Assembly: GCA_900553045.1 (NCBI GenBank)
Contig: USBW01000021.1
Span: 1 to 8,259, forward strand
Length of the DNA: 8,259 nt
Source: an uncultured Mycoplasmatota bacterium
GTDB taxonomy: Bacteria; Bacillota_I; Bacilli_A; RF39; UBA660
Reading direction: 5' to 3'
In this document: positions 1-6,804 of the stretch, one piece after another
How positions within the stretch are numbered: the stretch's first letter is position 1
Layout: the number at the start of each line of letters is the position of its first letter
Made by a program: the position numbers and the translations under genes
Notes under the pieces: model-generated
What the model was told of the DNA's origin: nothing
Database searches by the model: none
Seen by the model: only the letters and a program-made list of their open reading frames with translations

Positions 1-1148
1 ACTTACGAAAGTCTATGAAGAATTAAAAACTAAAATTGCTGACATCTGGAGGTTACTTTGACGTCGATAAAATAAAAAAAGAAATAGATGAATTAAATAC
101 TGAGGTCAATAGTCCTTCTTTCTGGCAAGATGAAGAACAAGCGAACTTAAAAACCACTAAGTTAAAAAGATTAAATGAAAAATATGAGACTGTTAAAAAG
201 CTAAAAGAAGATATTGACAATAATTATGAGACTTTACTGCTTTTAAAAGAGGATTTTATTGCAGATCTGTTTGAGTTTTTAAAACAGGATGCTGAGGTTA
301 AGAAAAACGAAATAGCTAAATTGGAACTAGAACTATTTTTCAAATATGACTATGATCATGGCGATTGCATTTTAGAAATTCATAGTGGCGCTGGAGGAAC
401 GGAAGCTTGCGATTGGGCTTTGATGCTTTACCGTATGTATACGCGTTATGCCCTTAATAAAGGTTATGCTTTAGAAGTTTTAGATTATCAAGAAGGTGAG
501 GAAGCAGGAATTAAGCATGCTTCATTACTTATTAAGGGTGAGAATGCTTATGGCTATTTATCCTGTGAAAAAGGAGTTCACCGCTTAGTTAGATTGTCAC
601 CTTTCGATTCTAATAATCGTAGACATACTTCTTTTGCTTCGGTCGATGTCACTCCTTACTTTACTGCAAAAGATAATAATATTGAAATAGCTGATAAAGA
701 TTTAAAAATCGATGTTTATCGCTCAAGTGGAGCTGGCGGTCAATCGGTCAATACTACTGATAGCGCTGTTAGAATTACTCATTTGCCTACTAAAATAGTT
801 GTTACTTGTCAAAATGAACGCAGTCAGTTAAAAAATAAAGAAAAAGCTCTTAGTATATTAAAAAGTAAATTGAAAATATTAGAAATAGAAAAACAAGAAG
901 GTGGCATTGAAAAAGTTAAACAGTGGGATGATATTACTTATTTTACCGTACCAAATGTTATAGAACAAGAACTTGCCAAGTTAAAAGGCGAAAATAAAGA
1001 AAACTCATTTGGATCACAGATTAGAAGCTATATAATGCATCCTTACTCTTTAGTAAAAGATCATCGGACTCTTGCGGAAACTAGTAATGTTTCTAAAGTT
1101 CTTGATGGGGATTTAGATTTATTTATCGAAGCTTATTTAAGGAGATGA
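1..1148 (+). CDS. prfB: Peptide chain release factor 2 (5' end outside window; programmed +1 frameshift)
   Basis: Class I release factor that reads UGA and UAA in the ribosomal A site and triggers peptidyl-tRNA hydrolysis in the cytoplasm. The zero frame enters from outside the window (codons from base 2), runs to CTT 56-58 and meets TGA 59-61. Translation resumes one base later at GAC 60-62 and continues to TGA 1146-1148. The RF2 tripeptide SPF is encoded at 597-605 and the catalytic GGQ at 735-743, followed by SVNTTDSAVRITH; the GAGGTEACDW block lies at about 390-420. The C-terminal GSQIRSY and KDHRT motifs are intact. The shifted part has 362 codons, roughly 20 more than I recall for RF2, because of an insertion around 900-965 between the helix after GGQ and GSQIRSY. 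The residue before GSQIR is Phe where RF2 normally has Trp. A TTG at 36 opens a superficially complete frame but is not the start. The stop overlaps the next gene region (ATGA). Confidence 0.97.
48..62 (+). promoter_or_regulatory. prfB programmed +1 frameshift site
   Basis: GGAGG (48-52) acts as an internal Shine-Dalgarno-like stimulator. Three bases later comes CTT (56-58), then the in-frame stop TGA (59-61) followed by C (62). This is the classic RF2 autoregulation cassette: when RF2 is scarce the ribosome pauses at UGA, the CUU-decoding tRNA slips to UUU, and reading continues at GAC (60-62). The 3-nt spacing and the CTTTGAC heptamer match the canonical arrangement. The zero-frame peptide before the stop (YEELKTKIADIWRLL) looks like an RF2 N-terminus. 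Confidence 0.95.
1139..1144 (+). promoter_or_regulatory. Shine-Dalgarno site deciding the start of the first YitT gene
   Basis: AAGGAG lies within the last codons of prfB. It directly abuts ATG 1145, leaving no room for initiation there, but sits 9 nt before ATG 1154, which is normal spacing. The start is therefore placed at 1154. Confidence 0.7.
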
Positions 1149-1153
1149 AAAAA

Positions 1154-2020
1154 ATGAAAAAGTCAACTGATATAATAAAAGAAGTTTTGAAAAAACATCG
1201 GGTTCGCCGTTACTTCTTATTGTTGATTGGTCTTTTGCTTACAGCTTTTGCCTTTAACTTGTTTTTATTGCCAAATAACATTGACTTTGGTGGAATAAGT
1301 GGTTTAAGTATTATTGTTACTAAGTTTTTTCCGATAGAGCCTTCTTTATTTATTTTGATCGTATCTTTACTTTTGCTAATAGTTAGTTACTTTTTATTAG
1401 GTAAGGAGAAGACTAAAGCTTCAGTTTTAGGTTCTTTATTATTCCCTTTGTTCGTTGAACTTACTTCGCGACTTGATACTGTTTTTCATATTGGTGCTGA
1501 AGATCCTTTGTTACTAGCTATTTTTGGTGGAGTAATTTATGGCTTTGGCGTAGGTTTAGTCTTTAAAGCAGGTTTTACTACAGGGGGAACAGATATTCTT
1601 AATCAAATTATTAGTAAATATTTCCATGTCTCAATCGGCAGTTCAATGTTGATGGTCGATGGTTTAATAGTCTTAGGAGGAGCTTTTGTTTTTGGTTGGG
1701 CTGAATTTATGTACGGTGTATTAGTACTATACATTATAAGTGTTCTTACAGATAAAGTTTTACTTGGAATTTCTAATTCTAAAGCGTTTTATATTATTAC
1801 TTCAAAAACTGAAGAAGTAACTAGGTTTGTAATAGACGAATTAAACCATAGTGTCACGATGCTAGATGCAGTTGGCGCTTATAAAAATACTAAGAATGCT
1901 GTTTTGTTTACAGTTATTCCTACTAAAGAGTATTATAAATTAAAGGAAGGAATTTCATATATTGATCCGAATGCTTTTTTTACAGTTATTGATGCGTATG
2001 AAGTATTAGGTGGTGAGTGA
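1154..2020 (+). CDS. YitT family membrane protein (first of tandem pair)
   Basis: Integral membrane protein of the YitT family (DUF161 membrane region plus C-terminal DUF2179 domain); no transport substrate or biochemical role is established that I can name. The product has 288 residues. Hydrophobic segments lie near residues 20-40, 62-83, 90-103, 119-139, 163-182 and 184-200. A conserved stretch GxVFKxGFTTGGTDIL lies around 133-149, and the soluble C-terminal domain (about 208-288) starts at GISNSKAFYII and ends AYEVLGGE. An alternative ATG at 1145 adds three residues but has no usable Shine-Dalgarno spacing. The gene is coupled to prfB upstream and its stop overlaps the next gene's ATG (TGATG). 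I recall YitT-type genes near prfB and ftsEX in other Bacilli, so the neighbourhood looks ancestral. Family assignment is firm; function is unknown. Confidence 0.9.
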   Translation: MKKSTDIIKEVLKKHRVRRYFLLLIGLLLTAFAFNLFLLPNNIDFGGISGLSIIVTKFFPIEPSLFILIVSLLLLIVSYFLLGKEKTKASVLGSLLFPLFVELTSRLDTVFHIGAEDPLLLAIFGGVIYGFGVGLVFKAGFTTGGTDILNQIISKYFHVSIGSSMLMVDGLIVLGGAFVFGWAEFMYGVLVLYIISVLTDKVLLGISNSKAFYIITSKTEEVTRFVIDELNHSVTMLDAVGAYKNTKNAVLFTVIPTKEYYKLKEGISYIDPNAFFTVIDAYEVLGGE

Positions 2021-2904
2021 TGAAAAAAAGCACTCCTATTTTGTCAAGAATATTTAGTAGTAATATTGTCTATCGTTATACTTTTGTGACACTAGCACTT
2101 ATAATATCCGCTATTTCTTATAATGTTTTTCTAAAACCATTTTCAATTGTTACTGGCGGAACTAATGGTTTGGCAGTTTTGCTTGAATATTTTCTAAATA
2201 TTAACAGTGCTCTTATCATTTTTCTTTTATATTTTATCTTTTTGATATTAAGTTTTCTTTTTTTAGGAAAAGAGGAGACAATCGCTACTGCCTATATTAC
2301 TTTTATTTATCCTCTTTTGGTTTATTTTACTGAGGATCTTACTTATATAATCAAACCAGATAACTATCTATTAGCGGCTTTTTTTGCTGGAGTTTTATCA
2401 GGTGTTGCTAATGGGGTCATCTTTAAAGTTGGTTTTAATACAGGTGGTGTGGGAGTCTTAAGCAAAATTATTTTTAAATATTTAAAAATACCAATAAGTA
2501 CTGCTAATTTCTTAGTAAATTGTACTATTGTGTTAGCAGGAGCCTTTTCATTTGGTTTTGCTGTGGTTTTATATGCTGTAGTTGTATTAGTTATTAATAG
2601 AATTATTAGTGAAAAAATTTTAGTAGGAATCTCTGCTAGTAAAGCTTTTTATATTATTAGTGATAAATATTTAGAGATATCAGCTTTTCTTACAGATTAT
2701 TTGAAACATGATGTAACAATATTTGATACAATAGGTAAATATACCAATAATAAAAATAAAATGTTAATGGTAGTAATACCTACTGAGGAGTATTATGTTT
2801 TAAAAGAGTCAATTTTAGAGATTGATAGTAAAGCATTTGTCTTTATAGCAGATAGTTATGAAGTTTTAGGTGAAGACAGGAGTATTAGTACTTATTTGGA
2901 ATAG
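2020..2904 (+). CDS. YitT family membrane protein (second of tandem pair)
   Basis: Paralogue of the preceding gene with the same build: 294 residues, hydrophobic segments near 20-38, 64-82, 90-103, 117-135, 160-178 and 180-196, then a C-terminal DUF2179-type domain from about 203. Shared landmarks are FLGKE (81-85), VIFKVGFNTGGVGVL (133-147), GISASKAFYII (203-213), VIPTEEYYVLKE (252-263) and SYEVLGE (279-285). A short tail (DRSISTYLE) follows where the first copy stops. The start is ATG 2020, 6 nt after AGGTGG (2008-2013); an in-frame GTG at 2017 is only 3 nt from that site and is less likely. The 1-nt overlap with the upstream stop implies translational coupling. A terminator follows, so this closes the prfB unit. 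Function is not known; adjacency suggests the two may act together, which is inference. Confidence 0.9.
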   Translation: MKKSTPILSRIFSSNIVYRYTFVTLALIISAISYNVFLKPFSIVTGGTNGLAVLLEYFLNINSALIIFLLYFIFLILSFLFLGKEETIATAYITFIYPLLVYFTEDLTYIIKPDNYLLAAFFAGVLSGVANGVIFKVGFNTGGVGVLSKIIFKYLKIPISTANFLVNCTIVLAGAFSFGFAVVLYAVVVLVINRIISEKILVGISASKAFYIISDKYLEISAFLTDYLKHDVTIFDTIGKYTNNKNKMLMVVIPTEEYYVLKESILEIDSKAFVFIADSYEVLGEDRSISTYLE

Positions 2905-2918
2905 TTGTTAATTTTTGG

Positions 2919-2947
2919 AAGCTTTCGTTATATGAAAGCTTTTATTT
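2919..2947 (+). terminator. Rho-independent terminator after the prfB-YitT unit
   Basis: AAGCTTTC (2919-2926) pairs perfectly with GAAAGCTT (2934-2941) across a 7-nt loop and is followed by a T-rich run (TTATTTAT). It lies 14 nt after the stop of the second YitT gene and before the ftsE promoter, which suits an operon boundary. The T-run is interrupted by A, so it may be moderate in strength. Confidence 0.75.
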
Positions 2948-3043
2948 ATGTAGGAAAACTGTTAAATAATGTTAATATTACTATGAAAAATATGTGTAGT
3001 TTCTGTGAAAATGTGGCTTTTGATATTTTTTTGTCGTAATTTG

Positions 3044-3052
3044 TGATATAAT
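3044..3052 (+). promoter_or_regulatory. Extended -10 promoter of ftsE operon
   Basis: TGA immediately precedes a consensus TATAAT (3047-3052), forming an extended -10 element. No good -35 hexamer sits 16-18 nt upstream (TTGATA at 3020 is 21 nt away), so the extended -10 probably compensates. The predicted transcript start near 3059 gives a leader of about 20 nt carrying the ftsE ribosome binding site (AAGGTG, 3066-3071). Confidence 0.65.
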
Positions 3053-3079
3053 TTTTTTATAAGGGAAGGTGTTTAGATA

Positions 3080-3778
3080 ATGGAAATGATTCGCATGAAA
3101 AATGTTTTTAAAACATATCCCAACGGAGTAGGAGCTATTTATGACCTTACTTTATCAATTAATAAGGGGGAGTTCGTCTTTATTATAGGCGGTTCAGGAA
3201 GTGGAAAATCGACTCTTATTAAAATGTTGTATCGTGAGGAAAAACCAACGCGTGGCGAAATTATTTTAGGTGGCGTTAATGTTGTTAAGTTGCGTAATTC
3301 TAAAGTTTATAAATTACGTCGCAAGATTGGGGTTGTTTTTCAAGATTATAAACTTTTGCCAAAGTTGACAGTCTATGAAAATGTTGCTTTTGCTCTTGAG
3401 GTGATCGGTGCGGATACTAAAGAGATTCGTAGCAAAGTAATTTCAGTTTTGGATAAAGTTGGCCTAAAGCATAAAGCTAAGACTTATCCTGATAAGCTAT
3501 CAGGTGGTGAACAGCAGCGTGTAGCTATTGCTCGTGCTATTGTCAATGATCCCAAAATTATTATTTGTGATGAGCCTACTGGTAATTTGGATCCAGAAAT
3601 TAGTATGGAAATAATGCACATACTTGACAAAATTAATAAGGAAATGGGGGCAACTATTCTAATGGTTACTCATGATATTGATATTGTAAATGCGATGAAA
3701 AAGCGTGTTTTGGTCTTAAAAGACGGACGTTTAGTTAAAGATTATCCAGAGGGGGCGTATAAACATGAAGATATTTAG
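3080..3778 (+). CDS. ftsE: Cell division ATP-binding protein FtsE
   Basis: Cytoplasmic ATPase subunit of the FtsEX complex, which uses ATP hydrolysis to control peptidoglycan hydrolases outside the membrane rather than to transport a solute. The product has 232 residues, close to the usual FtsE length. It carries Walker [10 protein letters not shown] (37-45), Q-loop Gln88 in [10 protein letters not shown], the ABC signature LSGGEQQ (140-146), Walker B IIICDEP (160-166) with catalytic Glu165, D-loop GNLDP, and H-loop His198. FQDYKLLP and PTGNLDP are typical of FtsE. The start at 3080 has AAGGTG 8 nt upstream; ATGs at 3086 and 3095 are poorer. The 3' end overlaps ftsX by 14 nt in another frame, so the two subunits are probably translated in a coupled way. 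Confidence 0.97.
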   Translation: MEMIRMKNVFKTYPNGVGAIYDLTLSINKGEFVFIIGGSGSGKSTLIKMLYREEKPTRGEIILGGVNVVKLRNSKVYKLRRKIGVVFQDYKLLPKLTVYENVAFALEVIGADTKEIRSKVISVLDKVGLKHKAKTYPDKLSGGEQQRVAIARAIVNDPKIIICDEPTGNLDPEISMEIMHILDKINKEMGATILMVTHDIDIVNAMKKRVLVLKDGRLVKDYPEGAYKHEDI

Positions 3779-4664
3779 AACTTTTTTTAGAGGGGTTCGT
3801 GATGCTTTTAAAAGTGTTGTTAGAAACTTCAGTTTATCTCTTGCCTCTATCTCATGTATTACTGTAACATTACTTATTATAGCAGCTTCAATTTTAATTT
3901 CTGAAAATGTTCGAAACTTTACAAAGGAAATTGAAAATGATGTAACTATTGTTGCTTTTTTAGATTCTGATGTTACTGATGAAGAGCGAGAAGTTTTTGA
4001 AACTGAAATTAAGAAGCTCAACAATATTGAAACATTCACTTTTAAATCAAAGGGTGAAGTAAAATCAGAAATGGAAGAACAAGAGCAAGAACTAACTGAA
4101 ATTTTACAAGAGTGGGATGATCAGGACAATCCATTAAAAGATACTTATACTATTAAAGTTAAAGATGTTAGTATTATTGGAGAAACTGCCAAGAGTATTG
4201 AAGAACTTGAAAATGTCAGTCTCGTTCAATATGGTGAAGGCCTAGTTGAAAAACTAGTTGGAGTTTTTGGAGCTATTGAGAAAATTACAATAATTGCTGC
4301 TGTAGCTTTAACATTAGTTACTATTTTCTTGATAATTAATACCATTAAACTTACTATTTTTTCAAGGCAGCGCGAAATTTCGATCATGCGTTTGGTCGGG
4401 GCTAGTAATACAAGAATTAAAATTCCATTTGTCATCGAAGGTATCGTCTTAGGTATTATTGGTTCTATTATTCCTATTATAGTAATTGTTTATGGTTATA
4501 CAACCTTATATAATCACTTCGGTGGCCAACTGTTCTCACCATTAATTAAGTTGATTACTCCAATGCCATTTATTCTTTATACTTCACTTATCGTCTTAGG
4601 AATTGGCATTGTTGTAGGAATGATTGGTAGTGCTCGTGCAGTAAGGAGGTATGTTAAGATATAA
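3765..4664 (+). CDS. ftsX: Cell division protein FtsX (membrane subunit of FtsEX)
   Basis: Membrane partner of FtsE, transmitting ATPase cycles to an extracellular loop that activates a cell-wall hydrolase. The product has 299 residues with FtsX topology: cytoplasmic N-terminus, TM1 about 25-46, a large extracellular domain about 47-170 (acidic, with TIVAFLDSDVTDEE at its start), then TM2 about 173-195, TM3 about 223-246 and TM4 about 268-290. After TM2 comes RQREISIMRLVGAS (201-214), the coupling motif typical of FtsX/MacB-fold permeases. The start ATG 3765 has AGAGGGGG 9 nt upstream, inside the end of ftsE. The last codons carry AAGGAGGT, the ribosome binding site of the hydrolase gene, and the stop overlaps that gene's ATG by one base. 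Confidence 0.96.
   Translation: MKIFRTFFRGVRDAFKSVVRNFSLSLASISCITVTLLIIAASILISENVRNFTKEIENDVTIVAFLDSDVTDEEREVFETEIKKLNNIETFTFKSKGEVKSEMEEQEQELTEILQEWDDQDNPLKDTYTIKVKDVSIIGETAKSIEELENVSLVQYGEGLVEKLVGVFGAIEKITIIAAVALTLVTIFLIINTIKLTIFSRQREISIMRLVGASNTRIKIPFVIEGIVLGIIGSIIPIIVIVYGYTTLYNHFGGQLFSPLIKLITPMPFILYTSLIVLGIGIVVGMIGSARAVRRYVKI
4643..4650 (+). promoter_or_regulatory. Shine-Dalgarno site of the M23 hydrolase inside ftsX
   Basis: A full AAGGAGGT lies inside the ftsX coding end, 13 nt before ATG 4664. The spacing is longer than usual. No other in-frame start is closer, and the signal peptide begins cleanly at 4664. Confidence 0.6.
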
Positions 4665-5863
4665 TGAAAAAAAGCTTAGGATTTTTAACAATTATTTTAG
4701 TTGGATTTTTAGTCTTTGTTCCTAAAGCAGATGCTATTACTATTCAAGATTATCGAAAGGAACTAGCTGATTTAAAAGCGGAAAAAGAAGAAAATGAAAA
4801 GAATAAAGAAGAGATTCAGGCTAAAATAGATCAAGTGAATGCTGAGGTAGCAGAGATTACTAAAGATATAGCAGCCGCTACTGAAAATCAAGAGAAGACC
4901 GAAGATGAAATTGAAAAATTAGAAGAAGATATTCAAAAGAAAGAACAACAAATTAAAGATTTAGTTTCATTCTATCAAATTTCTAACAGTGAGAATTTTT
5001 ATTTAAAATATCTATTTGGCGCTGATAGTTTTACTGATTTCATCTACCGCTTTTCAGTCATTGAACAACTTGCTACGACTAATGATCAATTAGTTGAAGA
5101 AATGAATGATCTAGTTGCGCAAAACGAAAAAAAATTAGAAGAGTTAGAGCAAACTAAAAAAGAGCTAGCAGAGTTAAATAAACAAGCTCAAGCTAAATTA
5201 AGTGAATATGCTAATCAACAGACAGATTATACGGCTACTTCTATGGATCTTGATACTCAAATAGAAATTGTTGAAGAAAAAATAAGAGGATATGTAGAAG
5301 ATGGTTGTGGGGAATATCAAGATTTGAGTACTTGTACTACTTCTATTCCTTTTGATTATGGTTTTAATAGACCTTTAAAGTCTGGTTATATTAACGATGA
5401 ATTTGGTTTGCGTTATCATCCGATTGATCATGTTTGGAAAAATCATAATGGTATAGATATTGGTGGTAATAGTGAAGGTACTCCTGTTTATGCTGCTGCT
5501 GCCGGAAAAGTTGTTGATGTTATGCACTATTATTCTTGTGGAGGAAATATTGTTACAATTAATCATATAATTAATGGAAAAAGTTATACGACTAGATACT
5601 GGCATCTTTTACGTGCAACTGTCGAAGAAGGAGAAATCGTTGAAAAAGGTGAACAGGTAGGAGAAGTAGGTGGTGGCTCAACCGCTTACATTAATGGTGG
5701 TTATGATAGGTGTACTACAGGAACCCATCTGCACTTTGAAATGGCCGAAGGTCATTACTATGGTACAGGAGAAGATAGCTATTCTAGTTGGAGCACTTAT
5801 ACTGGCAAAGTATTTGATCCACGTATGATGGTCTATTTCCCAGCTTATGGAGTTTGGTGGTAA
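4664..5863 (+). CDS. Secreted coiled-coil M23 (LytM-type) peptidoglycan endopeptidase, probable FtsEX-controlled hydrolase
   Basis: Predicted zinc endopeptidase cutting peptide cross-bridges of peptidoglycan outside the cell. The product has 399 residues. A signal peptide (KK, hydrophobic 5-20, probable cleavage after ADA at 22-24) is followed by long Glu/Lys-rich coiled coils at about 28-100 and 135-210, then a linker and an M23 domain from about 235. Metal and catalytic residues are complete: HNGID (His261, Asp265), YWHL (His314) and THLHFE (His355, His357). This is the EnvC/PcsB-like layout in which the coiled coil binds the FtsX ectodomain, but unlike EnvC the LytM site looks active. Four cysteines (215, 224, 292, 350) lie in the exported part and could form disulfides. 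The gene starts 1 nt inside the ftsX stop and ends at a terminator. Partnership with FtsEX is inferred from position and architecture; the precise cleavage bond is not visible. Confidence 0.93.
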   Translation: MKKSLGFLTIILVGFLVFVPKADAITIQDYRKELADLKAEKEENEKNKEEIQAKIDQVNAEVAEITKDIAAATENQEKTEDEIEKLEEDIQKKEQQIKDLVSFYQISNSENFYLKYLFGADSFTDFIYRFSVIEQLATTNDQLVEEMNDLVAQNEKKLEELEQTKKELAELNKQAQAKLSEYANQQTDYTATSMDLDTQIEIVEEKIRGYVEDGCGEYQDLSTCTTSIPFDYGFNRPLKSGYINDEFGLRYHPIDHVWKNHNGIDIGGNSEGTPVYAAAAGKVVDVMHYYSCGGNIVTINHIINGKSYTTRYWHLLRATVEEGEIVEKGEQVGEVGGGSTAYINGGYDRCTTGTHLHFEMAEGHYYGTGEDSYSSWSTYTGKVFDPRMMVYFPAYGVWW

Positions 5864-5871
5864 ATCTTAGG

Positions 5872-5901
5872 GTTATTAACAATTTTGTTAATAACTTTTT
5901 T
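5872..5901 (+). terminator. Rho-independent terminator of the ftsEX-hydrolase operon
   Basis: GTTATTAAC (5872-5880) and GTTAATAAC (5887-5895) form a perfect 9-bp stem with a 6-nt loop (AATTTT), followed directly by six T residues (5896-5901). It begins 8 nt after the hydrolase stop. The stem is A/T-rich but the geometry is standard. Confidence 0.88.
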
Positions 5902-5949
5902 ATTACCGCTATAATTTTTGCTTTTTAGAAAAGTAATAGGAATTATTTC

Positions 5950-5978
5950 TTGACTTTTCTAGTTTATTATGCTAATTT
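5950..5978 (+). promoter_or_regulatory. Candidate promoter P1 of secE-nusG
   Basis: TTGACT (5950-5955) is separated by 17 nt from TAATTT (5973-5978), which is preceded by TGC, an extended -10 feature. The -35 is strong and the -10 weak. A 9-bp inverted repeat (5926-5934 and 5953-5961) overlaps the -35. The expected start is near 5985. Confidence 0.45.
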
Positions 5979-5982
5979 ATAG

Positions 5983-6012
5983 TTGACACTGCTTCTTGGG
6001 TGTTTTTATTTT
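5983..6012 (+). promoter_or_regulatory. Candidate promoter P2 of secE-nusG
   Basis: A perfect TTGACA (5983-5988) is followed after 18 nt by TATTTT (6007-6012). The predicted transcript would start near 6019, 24 nt before secE. P1 and P2 may be tandem or alternative; sequence alone does not decide. Confidence 0.4.
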
Positions 6013-6042
6013 GAATTTCTACATATAATTTAGAGGTGAAAT

Positions 6043-6207
6043 ATGAAATTTTTAAAGGATGTAAGGAAAGAGTTGAAAAGTGTTAAGTGGCCTGATCGCA
6101 AGTATATGCTTAAATATACAATTGCCACTATTACTATTGTAATATTTTTAGCTTTATTCTTTACTTTGATTGTTATGTTAGTAGCATTTATTAGGGGGTT
6201 GATATAA
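6043..6207 (+). CDS. secE: Preprotein translocase subunit SecE
   Basis: Small essential membrane subunit of the SecYEG protein-export channel, clamping SecY. The gene has 54 codons plus TAA 6205-6207, typical of the short single-helix SecE of Gram-positive bacteria. The amphipathic N-terminal helix with the family motif KELKSVKWPD (residues 9-18) precedes one hydrophobic segment (about 25-50), ending FIRGLI. AGAGGTG (6032-6038) stands 4 nt before ATG 6043. The stop overlaps the nusG ATG (TAATG), and the end of secE supplies AGGGGG (6193-6198) as the nusG ribosome binding site, so nusG translation is probably coupled to secE. The secE-nusG-rplK-rplA order is the usual bacterial one. I see no rpmG (L33) gene upstream, where it often lies. 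Confidence 0.96.
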   Translation: MKFLKDVRKELKSVKWPDRKYMLKYTIATITIVIFLALFFTLIVMLVAFIRGLI

Positions 6208-6740
6208 TGGATAAGAAATGGTATGTCGTAAATACATATTCTGGACATGAAATGAAAGTTAAAGAAAAACTAGAAATGCGTACAGCTTCAATGGGAATGG
6301 AAGATTATATTTTCCGTGTAATTGTTCCTGAGCAAAAAGAAGTTGAAGTAAAAGATGGCGTAACTAAAGAAAAAATGAAGAAGTTGTTCCCAGGATACGT
6401 TTTAGTTGAGATGGTGATGACTGATGATGCTTGGTACGTTGTTCGTAATACGCCTGGTGTTACAGGTTTTATCGGTTCATCAGGAAAAGGTGCTAAACCT
6501 ACACCTTTACAACCATATGAAGTTGATAAGATTTTAAATAGTATGGGTATGTCTCGTCTAGAAGCATCCACTGATTTAAAAATCGGGGAGAAAGTTAAGA
6601 TTATCTCAGGACCATTCTCTGGAATGGAAGGAGTTATTGAATCTTTGGACTTACCAAACAATGCTTTAACTGTTACTTTGGACTTATTTGGTCAGGAAAC
6701 TTCGGTTGAGGCAGAAATTTCACAAATTGAAAAAGCATAG
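6207..6740 (+). CDS. nusG: Transcription elongation/termination factor NusG
   Basis: Cytoplasmic factor that binds the RNA polymerase clamp and modulates pausing, termination and coupling to translation. The 177-residue length is typical. The NGN domain begins KKWYVVNTYSGHE (3-15) and contains FPGYVLVEM (61-69) and the VRNTPGVTGFIG block (79-90). The C-terminal KOW domain follows from about 125: IGEKVKIISGPFSGMEGVIE (126-145) with the conserved GPF turn, ending with QETSVEAEISQIEKA. The start ATG 6207 has AGGGGG 8 nt upstream. It overlaps secE by one base and ends just before the rplK promoter. No extra domain or insertion is seen. Confidence 0.98.
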   Translation: MDKKWYVVNTYSGHEMKVKEKLEMRTASMGMEDYIFRVIVPEQKEVEVKDGVTKEKMKKLFPGYVLVEMVMTDDAWYVVRNTPGVTGFIGSSGKGAKPTPLQPYEVDKILNSMGMSRLEASTDLKIGEKVKIISGPFSGMEGVIESLDLPNNALTVTLDLFGQETSVEAEISQIEKA

Positions 6741-6742
6741 TC

Positions 6743-6771
6743 TTGCATTTTTTTACAAGACGTGTTATTAT
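6743..6771 (+). promoter_or_regulatory. Promoter of rplK-rplA
   Basis: TTGCAT (6743-6748), a 17-nt spacer and TATTAT (6766-6771) with TG one base upstream (6763-6764) make a good vegetative promoter with an extended -10. It begins 2 nt after the nusG stop. The predicted start near 6777 leaves a leader of about 107 nt. The L11-L1 genes can therefore be expressed independently of secE-nusG. Confidence 0.75.
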
Positions 6772-6778
6772 TTAAACG

Positions 6779-6797
6779 CTATATGTTTTATATATAG
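6779..6797 (+). other. 5'-terminal mRNA hairpin in the rplK leader
   Basis: CTATAT (6779-6784) pairs with ATATAG (6792-6797) around a 7-nt loop, right at the predicted transcript 5' end. It could protect the mRNA end. There is no T-run after it, so it is not a terminator. The weak A/T stem makes this tentative. Confidence 0.35.
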
Positions 6798-6804
6798 ATT
6801 GCTT

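Noticed and set aside
36..1148. Single-frame prfB starting at TTG 36
   Set aside because: The TTG lies inside the zero-frame prfB coding sequence, just before a textbook +1 frameshift site; the residues it would add are not RF2-like.
3731..4039. Minus-strand open frames opposite ftsX, and similarly opposite the hydrolase (5375-5605), secE (6030-6248), nusG (6305-6661), rplK (6859-7185) and rplA (7571-7771)
   Set aside because: All lie opposite well-recognised genes, with low-complexity compositions typical of antisense shadows and no protein-like motifs.
5910..5915. TATAAT after the hydrolase terminator as a -10 box
   Set aside because: The best upstream match (TTGTTA at 5885) is 19 nt away and inside the terminator stem; stronger candidates lie closer to secE.
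6024..6029. TATAAT just before secE as a -10 box
   Set aside because: A start from it would fall within the secE ribosome binding site, and no -35 lies at proper distance.
5864..6042. Search for rpmG or a tRNA gene before secE, a common arrangement
   Set aside because: No L33-like frame and no cloverleaf pattern found; only terminator and promoter elements are visible.
6741..6760. TCTTG...CAAGA hairpin after nusG as a terminator
   Set aside because: Only 5 bp, with the T-run in the loop and not after the stem; the bases are better explained as the rplK promoter.
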